Assembly (NCBI RefSeq): GCF_006265175.1
Contig: NZ_VDCQ01000050.1
Span: 1-64,000 of the forward strand
Source of the DNA: Paenibacillus hemerocallicola
GTDB lineage: Bacteria > Bacillota > Bacilli > Paenibacillales > NBRC-103111
Length of the DNA: 64,000 bases
Direction of reading: 5' to 3'
Part shown: piece by piece, positions 56,291-64,000 of the stretch
Numbering within the stretch: position 1 is the stretch's first letter
Layout of the letters: every line of letters starts with the position of its first letter
Position numbers and translations under genes: made by a program
The notes under the pieces: generated by a model
What the model saw: the letters and a program-made list of their open reading frames with translations, nothing else
Databases searched by the model: none
What the model was told of the DNA's origin: nothing

Positions 56291-56803
56291 CTGTGCCGCA
56301 AAGCGCCGGCAACAGCAGCCGGCCTTACCCGATTAGGCGAGGCGCGCCCTCCTGCATGCGAATGATGCCGTCGTGGCGCGCGCTTTCTATTTCAACGCCC
56401 TTCTCTTGCGCCGGTTCCGGGCTTCGCACCAAGTCCCTGCCTTTTGGGTCAGGGCCGGCGCCGGCAAGGACGGCCGGTTCGCCTGCCATTGCGGCTTTTC
56501 CTGCAGGCTTCTTCACCGGAGACTTTCACTCCTTGGCCATGCGCCGCCAAACGCACAGAAGACGCCCCGGTTCGGCAAACCGGGGCGTCTCCTGCATGGG
56601 TAGGGTCCGTTATGGAACTAACGATTCCTGCAAATTTCTTGGGAAACTTGTTCTTGATCGCTGAAACAGCGGTAACGAATCTATCCCGCCGTCTGTCGCA
56701 TCTTTATACAGCATATCCAGCTGCCCGGATATCGGCGGGGACTCGGCAACCTATATTCAACCGATTCCGGCAAGCGAAGCATAGCGGGCCGTGCCGCCGC
56801 TTC

Positions 56804-57898
56804 TCAGGAAGGGACGATTTCCGAAAGGCTGACCTTGCGCACCTTCAGCCGGGCCAGGCGCGAGCGGTCCTCCGGCTCTCCGGCGCAGTAGGCGAGCAGC
56901 ACGGCGTCCCGGGTGAAATGAATCGCGGTATAGCAATAGCCTCCGCGGTCCTCCTCCAGCTCGGCGGCGAAAAAATCCGTCCACGTCAGCCCCTCGTCCT
57001 TGCTAATCGCCCCTACGAGAGGCGTGCGCCCCCCGGAAATTCTCGTGTATTCCCGTGTCTGGTAATGGGGAATCGGATTCCAGACGGCCAGAAGCACATC
57101 GGTCTGCGGAACCCTTTTAAGCGACAGCGGCGAGCAGGGCGAGGAAAACGGCGTAGGCTCCGGACTGCTCCACGTCTCGCCCCCGTCAGCTGAAAACATG
57201 CCGTACTGGCAGCCCACGTCCGTTCTGGCCCAAGCCCATAAGCTGCCATTTTTCAATTCGACGACGCCCGGCTCCTGAAGCCCGCTGATCGTGCGCGAGT
57301 AAGGCAGGACGCAGTAGCTCTTTGCTTCTCTCCAAGTCACTCCGTCGTCATCCGACAAGTAGAAATGGGCGACGCCCCTGACATCCAACGACTTCCAGTC
57401 CGTCCTGCTATCGCCGCGCACTTTGTGATAAGCTGCGGGAACGACCAATCTCCCGCTCGCGAGCCGGATAACCCGGTCATTGTTCGTTACGTAGTAGCCG
57501 GGACCGGGAATGCAGCATACCGCTTCGCCCCACGTCTTTCCTTCGTCGGCCGACCGCCTCAGGTGCAGCCTCATATCGTGCAAACCGTAACGAATTAGGT
57601 AGAACAAGCCGATATCCCCGTTCAGCATGCGCAGCAACGACACGCTCATCAGGTTCATCGCATCGTGCTCCTCCGGCCGCACGATCAGTTCGTCTTCGGA
57701 CCACGTCTCCCCATCGTCGCCGGAATATCTCGCAGCTAGACAAGCAAGCCCCGCATCGCCGCTCGATTCCCCGATAAAGCGGCTGTAAATGAGCAGCAGC
57801 CGGCCATCCTTCAAATCGAGAAAAGCCCCTTCGCTGTTGCGCGGATTTCCTTCCCCCGGACGAAGATCCAAGACGATGTCTCCCTTTTTATGCAGCAT
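56804..57898 (-). CDS. Sialidase-like Asp-box protein (short)
   Basis: A 364-residue six-bladed-propeller protein without a signal peptide. At least five Asp boxes (SxDxGxTW) are visible: SGDDGETW, SADEGKTW, SDDDGVTW, SADGGETW and SKDEGLTW. RNSEGAFLDL and EPGVVELKNGSLWAWARTD fit the exo-sialidase/BNR family, in which an Arg triad binds a carboxylate sugar. It is the last gene of the four-gene glycan operon. AAGGAGG precedes the ATG at 57898. The substrate may be sialic acid or another uronate-like sugar. Confidence 0.85.
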   Translation of the reverse strand: MLHKKGDIVLDLRPGEGNPRNSEGAFLDLKDGRLLLIYSRFIGESSGDAGLACLAARYSGDDGETWSEDELIVRPEEHDAMNLMSVSLLRMLNGDIGLFYLIRYGLHDMRLHLRRSADEGKTWGEAVCCIPGPGYYVTNNDRVIRLASGRLVVPAAYHKVRGDSRTDWKSLDVRGVAHFYLSDDDGVTWREAKSYCVLPYSRTISGLQEPGVVELKNGSLWAWARTDVGCQYGMFSADGGETWSSPEPTPFSSPCSPLSLKRVPQTDVLLAVWNPIPHYQTREYTRISGGRTPLVGAISKDEGLTWTDFFAAELEEDRGGYCYTAIHFTRDAVLLAYCAGEPEDRSRLARLKVRKVSLSEIVPS

Positions 57899-57936
57899 CT
57901 GTCTTTCCTCCTTTTCGGCTTCAACTTGCTTGCCCG

Positions 57937-59745
57937 CTACTGCGCATCGTGTCCCGAACGAATCAAGCCCGTATCGGCGAATACGGAGTCCACTAAAAAT
58001 CCGCAAAGATCCGACGACGTTTCCGCCGCTCCCGATTTCAATCGCAAGTAGCAGATCGGCGTCCCCCGATAAGGCTTACGTTTTAGCGCCAAGGAAGCGA
58101 GCGGCTTTCCATCGTCGACGGACACCTCGCAGCTGCCGTCCTCCAAGCTCCATGCCAACGTCAGCGTGTGCCACTGACCCAATTCGAAGCGGGCGCCGCC
58201 GTCGATCGTGCCGTCCGGCTGTACCGATAAGCTGAAAATCGCGTATTTCTCGCCGTCCGAGTACCACGGATCGTAGAAGGCATCGTTCAATGAAATCCGG
58301 GCTCCGGCAAAGCCGGGGTTGAACTTCACACGCAGACGCAGCACGCCCCGGATGCCGTTTCCGCCCGGAAAATTCCAAATGGCTCCGTCCGCCGGCTTGC
58401 GCGAATCGGCTTTGCGAACGTGGAGCGCCTTGGCCCCCGCCCGATCCGGATGATCGACGAGACAGGCTCCCTCGGTTCTCGGCGGTTTTTTGCCGAGACC
58501 CGGCGTCTCGTACTCCAGATTGTATACGGTGTAAGTCGACCAACAGTCGAGTCCTTTGGCGAAATCGTCCGAACGGCTCGTTTCGTACAACCAATCCGGT
58601 GCAAATCGGATCATCGCGGTCGTATTGCCTTGCCCGGTCGTCAGAAATAAATTCCCGTCGGCCATCTCGGTTGCATCCGGATAAGATACCCCGACGTCGC
58701 CTTTTATGGCGGTTTCATTCCTTCGCGGGTCCAGAAATATTTCGCGATAGCCTTTCCAAGTCGTCCCGCCGTCATCCGAAATCGCCGCATGAAGAGCATC
58801 CCTGCCGCTGTAAATACCCAGCGCACCGCCTCCCGCGGCGTCGATTAGCGGAAGCTGGGGCTGATTGCACCAGAAAGCGACAACCCGGTTATCCGCCAGC
58901 TTCGTCACATAAGCGGGAGAACTGGAGCCGAAGAGTCGGAAAGGCATCGCCTCTGACCAAGTACTGCCATAATCGGCGGAAACCGATTCATATACATATC
59001 CCGTCTGAGTCCTCATAAAAATCTTCAGCAGGCGGGGAGAAATCTCGACGATGCTCCCTTCTATCGCGCCATAGCTGGCCCCGTTGAAATCCGGCCGTAC
59101 CGGGGAATGCAAAGGCCTGCCGTCGGCGTACTCCGCTTCCGTCCACGTGGAGCCGCCGTCGTCGGAATAATATACATGGCTATTCAACACCCCCTCCCCC
59201 GGAACGGGAGGAACTTTCCATTCGCCGAACGTTGCCAGAATACGCCATCCTTCGCCTCTGTCGACCATGGTCAGGCCTTTGGCCGCCCCGCACCATATGC
59301 GGGAACGGATCGGGACGGCAGTCGACCAGGCGGATCGCCGATCCCTCGTTTTGATATGGTACACGTCCATAAATCGGCTGAAGCCTATCGTTCCGGCTCC
59401 GTAATACACTTGGAACATGACATGGATTTCCCCGTCGGCATCCACAAGGGAAGCCGTAGAATACCACGTCTGGGTGTCGATTGGAGTACTATCCGATTCC
59501 GGATACGGTACGGCCGGGGTGCGGAATTCCAGTACCGGCTCCCCCCACGTTTTCCCGGAATCCCGAGAAGTTCGCGAATATACGTTGGACGGTTTGGCCC
59601 TTTTGTCGGTATAAAAGAAACGAACGGCTCCGTCGGGCAAACTGACGGCACTGCTTTCGGGACCGAATGCGTTTCCGAGATACTCCGGCCCCCTTATATC
59701 GCCTCTCCCGGATGAATTGCGCCCCAAGCCCTTTCCTAGGTCCAT
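57937..59745 (-). CDS. Sialidase-like Asp-box protein with LamG-like C-terminus
   Basis: A 602-residue protein with an N-terminal propeller (about 25-380) carrying Asp boxes SRDSGKTW, SDDGGSTW, SADYGSTW and SDDGGTTW, and a C-terminal concanavalin-like domain (about 395-590, GVLRLRVKFNPGFAGARISL, FELGQWHTLTLAWS). No signal peptide, so it would act inside the cell or be exported by another route. It starts 24 nt after the aldolase gene, with GGGAG 8 nt before the ATG. Confidence 0.85.
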   Translation of the reverse strand: MDLGKGLGRNSSGRGDIRGPEYLGNAFGPESSAVSLPDGAVRFFYTDKRAKPSNVYSRTSRDSGKTWGEPVLEFRTPAVPYPESDSTPIDTQTWYSTASLVDADGEIHVMFQVYYGAGTIGFSRFMDVYHIKTRDRRSAWSTAVPIRSRIWCGAAKGLTMVDRGEGWRILATFGEWKVPPVPGEGVLNSHVYYSDDGGSTWTEAEYADGRPLHSPVRPDFNGASYGAIEGSIVEISPRLLKIFMRTQTGYVYESVSADYGSTWSEAMPFRLFGSSSPAYVTKLADNRVVAFWCNQPQLPLIDAAGGGALGIYSGRDALHAAISDDGGTTWKGYREIFLDPRRNETAIKGDVGVSYPDATEMADGNLFLTTGQGNTTAMIRFAPDWLYETSRSDDFAKGLDCWSTYTVYNLEYETPGLGKKPPRTEGACLVDHPDRAGAKALHVRKADSRKPADGAIWNFPGGNGIRGVLRLRVKFNPGFAGARISLNDAFYDPWYSDGEKYAIFSLSVQPDGTIDGGARFELGQWHTLTLAWSLEDGSCEVSVDDGKPLASLALKRKPYRGTPICYLRLKSGAAETSSDLCGFLVDSVFADTGLIRSGHDAQ

Positions 59746-59769
59746 ATCGGCAGCTCCCGCTTCATTGTT

Positions 59770-60651
59770 TTAAATGAGCTTCACCTGCTGCATGCATGCT
59801 TTCACTTTTTCCCGACCCGCCTCATCGATAGGCAGCATGTAGTCCGGGTGAAACGTTCCTTCAAATCCGAGCAAATTCATCGCATGCGTAAATCCAGGGA
59901 ACACGCCGACTTCCACGAACGTGTCGCGGAGCAGCAAAATGTCGTCGAGGCATTTCGCCGCCAGAGCGCCGTCGCCGGACTCAAGCGCCTTGTACATTCT
60001 GGAAGCGATGGCGGCGGCGCAGCTGAACATGCCGTCCAAATTTTCACGGATTCCATAGCCGTAAGCCGCGTCGAACACGTCGAGCCCGCTGAACATGATA
60101 CTGAATTCGGGATTGACGGACTGCCGCATTCTTGACAACACTCTCGCCGTGGTCAGATCGCCTGTCTTGATGCCGGCAATGTTCGGCACCGTCATCAGAT
60201 GAGCCGCCGTGCCGACCGTTATTTTGCTTTGCGTCACGACCGCCAAATCGTACAAGTATACCGGATACGGAGAATATGCCGCGAGCGATGTGAAGAAGTT
60301 TATAATGTCCCCCTGGGTCATAGGGTAATAAAACGGGGTCGTCGCTACTACGCCGTCTATGTCGAGTCCCTCGAGCTGTCCGATCCGCTCCTTCACCCTT
60401 CCGATCGAATTGTCCATGACGCCTATGAGCATGGGGCATGCTCCTTTCGCCGCCTGGACCGCGGCTTTGGCGATTTTAACCGGCTCGCCGTTTCGAATAT
60501 ACGGCTGCTGCCCCATCGATCCCATTACGAGCAGCCCGGCCGCGCCGGCATTTATTTGGTCCTCGACGTGACGCTGCAGACTGGCGACGATGACTTGCCC
60601 CGCATCGTCAAGCGGTGTACCCAGTGCCGGATAAAAGCCTTGTTTTTCCAT
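59770..60651 (-). CDS. DapA/N-acetylneuraminate-lyase family aldolase
   Basis: A 293-residue class I aldolase. The Schiff-base Lys is in IAGIKTGDL (about 161) and the Tyr in PVYLYDLAVV (about 135). The carboxylate-binding loop, usually GTTGE, is GSMGQ here. Family members split sialic acids, keto-deoxy sugar acids or make dihydrodipicolinate. Beside two sialidase-like proteins and a binding protein, breakdown of a sialic-acid-like or keto-deoxy sugar acid is more likely than lysine synthesis. GGGAGAG precedes the ATG. Confidence 0.88.
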   Translation of the reverse strand: MEKQGFYPALGTPLDDAGQVIVASLQRHVEDQINAGAAGLLVMGSMGQQPYIRNGEPVKIAKAAVQAAKGACPMLIGVMDNSIGRVKERIGQLEGLDIDGVVATTPFYYPMTQGDIINFFTSLAAYSPYPVYLYDLAVVTQSKITVGTAAHLMTVPNIAGIKTGDLTTARVLSRMRQSVNPEFSIMFSGLDVFDAAYGYGIRENLDGMFSCAAAIASRMYKALESGDGALAAKCLDDILLLRDTFVEVGVFPGFTHAMNLLGFEGTFHPDYMLPIDEAGREKVKACMQQVKLI

Positions 60652-60709
60652 GTATTTTCTCTCTCCCTATTTGGCGCATAGCCAATTTTTCTATATGTTC
60701 GGATAACCT

Positions 60710-62035
60710 TTATTTCCCTTGCTCGGTCGCAATGCGCTTATCCGCGCGTTCTCCCGCCTCGCGCAATGCGGTATTCAAATCTTTGCCGCCCAAGTAATCT
60801 TTGAGCGCGGTCGTCATTTCCGAATTGCCGGTCGTCAAATACGGCGTTATCGTCAGCGGGGCGTACGTGCGGGGGATGAGCGACTTCACGTTTTTCCCTT
60901 GGAAGCCGGGCAAATCGGCGCCGAACGTTTGCATCAGCTTATCCGGATTTTTCGACACCGGAAGTATTGCGGTCGTTCTGCCCATCCATTCCTGGAATTC
61001 GTCCGAAGCGATGTAGGCTAGTACTTGGAAGGCCGCATCCCGCGATTTGCTCATGCTCGTGATGTAGAAATACTCCGGAGCCGCCTGGAAGCCGACGCCC
61101 GGTTTTTGCGGCATCTCCGGCGTGGATGCCGTGTTCCAGTTGGGCACCTGCTCCGCCGTCGGCTTGATTTGACCGCTCGTGCCCATAAACATCGCAACCG
61201 TCTTATCTTTCTGGAAGGCGACGGGAACGCCGACGGTAGGCGGTTCGTTGCCGGGAATTTTGTAGAAGCGCGCCATATTCTCGAAAGCTTTGATGAAGTT
61301 GTCCTCAAGAAATTTAGACTTGTGGGTTTTCGAATCGAAATACGGAGCGGACAATTGGTTCGTACCCATCGCGTTTTCGAATTGGAACGCAAAGCCTTTA
61401 TACGACGTTCCGCCGTCTGTCCGGGTCAGCTTCTTGGCCAGCTCGTACGTCTCGTCCCAAGTCATCCCGTCCTTCGGATAAGCGACTCCGAATTTATCGA
61501 ATATGTCTTTGTTATAGAGGAAAACGAAGCTTCCGCTCGTCCATGGAAGTCCGTAAATCCCCCCGTTCGCGAGCTGGCGCTGAATATCGATCAAGGACGG
61601 CTCGATCCGGGCAAGATCGTAATTATACTTTTTGATCAGATCGCTGATATCGCTTTCAAGCTTCAGGTTGGTCAAATAAATCGTGGTCGTGCCGAGAGAG
61701 GAGATCATAATATCGATCGGCGCGCCGGAAGCGAGATACGATGCGTAATAATTCGTTCCCTCCGCAAGGATCCGCGGGACATATTTCAGCGTATAGTTCG
61801 GAAACTTTTTCTTGATCTGCTCGCCGAACCGCTGCATGAACAGCTCATCCTTCTCTCCGCTTCCCGGATAGGCGATGTACAGATCGGTCGGCGTATCGGT
61901 TATCTTTTTGGGGTCTGCCGCGGTATCGGTCGATTTACCCGCGTCGTTCGGAGCGGAATCCGTATTTTGCTTGTCTCCGCAAGCGGTAACCGCAAAGCAA
62001 ATGGCGATCATAAGCAACTTTTTTCTCGAGAGCAT
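60710..62035 (-). CDS. Sugar ABC transporter substrate-binding lipoprotein (family 1)
   Basis: A 441-residue lipoprotein with lipobox VTACG. It shares YNKDIFDKFGVAYPKDGMTW and KKLTRTDGGTSYKGFAF with the binding proteins at 3.9 and 47.6 kb. First gene of the glycan operon; the aldolase follows after 58 nt. The ATG at 62035 has GAGGAG 9 nt upstream and is preferred to the ATG at 62044. Two FadR-type palindromes lie 150-230 bp upstream. No permease gene is in the window. Confidence 0.9.
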   Translation of the reverse strand: MLSRKKLLMIAICFAVTACGDKQNTDSAPNDAGKSTDTAADPKKITDTPTDLYIAYPGSGEKDELFMQRFGEQIKKKFPNYTLKYVPRILAEGTNYYASYLASGAPIDIMISSLGTTTIYLTNLKLESDISDLIKKYNYDLARIEPSLIDIQRQLANGGIYGLPWTSGSFVFLYNKDIFDKFGVAYPKDGMTWDETYELAKKLTRTDGGTSYKGFAFQFENAMGTNQLSAPYFDSKTHKSKFLEDNFIKAFENMARFYKIPGNEPPTVGVPVAFQKDKTVAMFMGTSGQIKPTAEQVPNWNTASTPEMPQKPGVGFQAAPEYFYITSMSKSRDAAFQVLAYIASDEFQEWMGRTTAILPVSKNPDKLMQTFGADLPGFQGKNVKSLIPRTYAPLTITPYLTTGNSEMTTALKDYLGGKDLNTALREAGERADKRIATEQGK

Positions 62036-62193
62036 TACACTCATCTCCTCGTTTTCTTATGAAAGGTTCCCCTTTTCCTGCTCCTGGTCCAAACCCTTTT
62101 CTCTGATATCAACCTGTTCCATCCGGGGACTGTCTCCTGCCGGCTGCCTTCATCCTAACGGATCGGATCACCTCCCAAAACAATAATGTATTA

Positions 62194-62204
62194 TGGTCAG
62201 ACCA
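62194..62204. promoter_or_regulatory. FadR-type operator 1 before the glycan operon
   Basis: TGGTCAGACCA, identical to the core of the site at 36762 before the six-gene operon. Confidence 0.78.
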
Positions 62205-62256
62205 ACATTATGCTAAAAATAATTTATTTCGAATTCCGAAAGGCATTCGAATATAG

Positions 62257-62267
62257 TGGTCATACCA
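62257..62267. promoter_or_regulatory. FadR-type operator 2 before the glycan operon
   Basis: TGGTCATACCA, one base from the palindrome consensus, 63 bp (about six helix turns) from operator 1. Confidence 0.65.
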
Positions 62268-62531
62268 TAACACCGATTTCTTAATTTTAGGATACAAGTT
62301 AAATCCGGTATCGTCAATAAGTTTTTATCGGGCTTGGCTGCGAAAAACCGCCGATCGCGGCCTCTCCGAAGAAGCGGCATTCGGAGTTGAACGATGAGAC
62401 CGTTCGCAGCGCGAGCGACCGCTCGATCAGAATGGCGAGAACTTCACCGTTCAATGGCGTTTTGTCTGCGTTGGAATATTGTGGTTATGCGTATTAGTGA
62501 CTGTTCATCGAGAGCCTGTATGCAAAAGCGG
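62268..62531. other. Gene-free stretch
   Basis: No gene, tRNA or repeat is recognised between the operators of the glycan operon and the terminator of the heparinase-like gene. Confidence 0.4.
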
Positions 62532-62583
62532 AAAAAAGAGGCTCGCCCTCCCGCGGAGCGGACCGCGAGCGGCAAGCCTCTTT
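62532..62583 (-). terminator. Terminator of the heparinase-like gene
   Basis: On the minus strand AGAGGCTTGCC pairs with GGGCGAGCCTCT, with an inner GC-rich stem, followed by TTTTTTCC. Confidence 0.8.
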
Positions 62584-62600
62584 CCTTCTGCGCAACAGCC

Positions 62601-64000
62601 TTACTTTACCGTAATTTGCAAATTTCCTTTTCGCTGAATTCCGCCTACATTTACCGTAGTCGAAATCTCGGTCGTACCTATGTTATGGGCCTTCAGCCGA
62701 TCCTGTCCGTTTACGTTGGCGATATTCGGGTGCTCGCTCTCCCAATTGAAGTTGTAGCCCGTCAAGTCGGCAGCGGAACCGTCCGCATACGTTCCCTTGA
62801 CCTGCAGGTTGACGGTTTCGTTTTTGACCAGCTCCGTCTTGGAAGATACGATCGTCACGTCGGATAAATACAGCTGCTGCCTCGGAAGCGGAATGACGAA
62901 CGCATTCCCCGGGGCAACGTCGTAGACGAAGCCCTGATTCAAATCCGTCGCGCTGGCATATGCTCTCACGAGCGTAATATCGCCAAGGTCGAATTCGTAC
63001 GCATTCCCGCCGAGCGATTGGACGCCCCGGATCAAATAGACCGCATTGCGCTTTCCGTCATTTTGCACGAACACGGATTTCCCTACAAGATCGTTCGGAG
63101 CTTGCCCCTGCAAATCGAGCTGCACCTTGAGCTTGTTTGCGATCGACAGCTCTCGCGTGAAGTCGACGATCGTTCCCTGCAGGCGGCTTACGCCCGCGCT
63201 TGCGTAGGAAGTGCCGATTTTGCCGATATAAGCGCCGTCGTTCACGTAGGTGAACACGGGCAGGTCATCCTTCTCGGAGTAAATGCCGAACGAACCTTGG
63301 AAACGGACCTTGCCGTCGATAAGGAAAGTCCCCTCCGGATTTATCGAGCTGACGATATAGTCGGTGCGGCCGTTAGTCAGCTGTACCTTGACCGCACGCG
63401 TGCCGTACACGTCGGATACGACGGAGCCCGGTTCCGCCGCAACCGTCGCTTCTTGGATATCGCTAATGAAACGCGCGTCTTTGTAAGGCTCTATCACCGA
63501 CGTAAAGGTGCTGTCCAAATTCGTTCCGCTGCGATGTGCGATCACATATTTGACGCTGTCCGGGTTGCCCGGCTTGTTTTGCGGAGGCACTCCGTCGGCG
63601 AGCGCGACATCGTCCGCTTCCCCGAGCATCGTAAGGCGGACGTGGACGTCGTCGTCCTGCGGGGTCGCGTTCCACGTATCCACGACATCGTAGTCAACGC
63701 TGAACTTGCCTGACGGATCGTTGTCCCGTTGAACGTTTTTCAGCCAATGGAAGCCCGGTCCCGCGTACCCGCTGCCGGTGACGCTGTCGCCCGCCGGACG
63801 CTGCCCGAACGGAACGCCGGCCCCGGCATAGGTGCCCGTCGGCTGCGCGATCAAATCGAGCCCTTCGGTCGTTACGGCGCCTTCGGCCGCATGGAAGCTG
63901 AAATGATGCTCATTGCCGCCTTTGACGCGGAAAAAATCGACCGCGTACGAATTTGCCCCGTCGACCTTGACGAGTGCCGTCGTCCGTCTATACCGTTCGG
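62601..64000 (-). CDS. Heparinase II/III-like lyase, C-terminal part (runs off the window)
   Basis: About 466 codons, open to the window edge; the start lies beyond 64000. The edge-proximal part reads YRRTTALVKVDGANSYAVDF FRVKGGNEHHFSFHAAEG, a beta-sandwich block typical of heparinase II/III family lyases that degrade acidic polysaccharides by elimination. The last 90 residues (YLSDVTIVSSKTELVKNETV) form a Big-like Ig domain. A secreted role is likely from domain content. It lies upstream of, and on the same strand as, the glycan operon, separated by its own terminator. Confidence 0.75.
   Translation of the reverse strand, partial: ERYRRTTALVKVDGANSYAVDFFRVKGGNEHHFSFHAAEGAVTTEGLDLIAQPTGTYAGAGVPFGQRPAGDSVTGSGYAGPGFHWLKNVQRDNDPSGKFSVDYDVVDTWNATPQDDDVHVRLTMLGEADDVALADGVPPQNKPGNPDSVKYVIAHRSGTNLDSTFTSVIEPYKDARFISDIQEATVAAEPGSVVSDVYGTRAVKVQLTNGRTDYIVSSINPEGTFLIDGKVRFQGSFGIYSEKDDLPVFTYVNDGAYIGKIGTSYASAGVSRLQGTIVDFTRELSIANKLKVQLDLQGQAPNDLVGKSVFVQNDGKRNAVYLIRGVQSLGGNAYEFDLGDITLVRAYASATDLNQGFVYDVAPGNAFVIPLPRQQLYLSDVTIVSSKTELVKNETVNLQVKGTYADGSAADLTGYNFNWESEHPNIANVNGQDRLKAHNIGTTEISTTVNVGGIQRKGNLQITVK

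Noticed and set aside
56325-56516. Possible 63-codon minus-strand remnant (EGVEIESARHDGIIRMQEG)
   Set aside because: No family could be recognised and no ribosome site is present, so it is not called a gene or relic.

Overview
The window (about 55% GC, strong AGGAGG-type ribosome sites, some TTG and GTG starts) looks like a chromosomal segment of a Paenibacillaceae bacterium (Paenibacillus/Cohnella type). The reasons are the YutJ-YuzB-YutI block, an MqnE menaquinone enzyme, a YvyF/TIGR03826 flagellar-region protein, an SLH-anchored collagen-like protein, several orphan family-1 sugar-binding lipoproteins, and many carbohydrate enzymes and AraC/FadR regulators. Taxonomy is inferred from gene content only.

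Layout. 1-5.3 kb: a 7-bp repeat at the edge, a hairpin-array repeat, a DUF6884 protein, an esterase, a PfkB remnant, and an AraC regulator divergent from a sugar-binding lipoprotein. 5.3-14 kb: a 123-bp tandem palindromic repeat, then iron-sulfur, menaquinone and respiration functions (HesB/IscA, MqnE, NDH-2-like, YuzB, NifU-like, SDR, HEPN protein, UbiD, heme A synthase). 14-26 kb: a secreted YfaP-like protein, a ceramidase-like protein, TauE/LysR, palindromic elements, thioredoxin, SPFH plus ribbon-helix-helix, a ClpP paralogue, an ArsR-like regulator with an overlapping promoter and operator, and DUF2515. 26-31 kb: two aldo/keto reductases and a SpoVB-type flippase bracketed by duplicated intergenic modules. 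31-38.5 kb: a tight six-gene catabolic operon and two FadR-type regulators. 38.6-45.9 kb: a glycine-rich protein, tandem beta-lactamase-fold hydrolases, rhamnogalacturonan/pectin enzymes and several gene wrecks. 46 kb: tRNA-Asp, tRNA-fMet and tRNA-Lys(CUU). 46.4-55.9 kb: YvyF, MscL, a second sugar-binding lipoprotein with a cre site, an RCC1 protein, an SLH/collagen-like protein with a two-domain glycosyltransferase, and an AraC regulator. 56.8-64 kb: a four-gene glycan operon (binding protein, DapA/NanA-like aldolase, two Asp-box sialidase-like proteins), then the 3' part of a heparinase II/III-like lyase running off the edge.

Two signals stand out. First, five intergenic copies of a roughly 190-300 bp element each carry four GGAAC/GTTCC-type hairpins at nearly fixed spacing (51/61/51 bp in three copies, 52/63/52 and 51/48/51 in the others). 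Second, the palindrome TGGTCWGACCA and close variants occur before both FadR genes, before the six-gene operon and twice before the glycan operon 25 kb away. This suggests one FadR-type regulon joining glycan capture and cleavage to an unassigned intracellular pathway.
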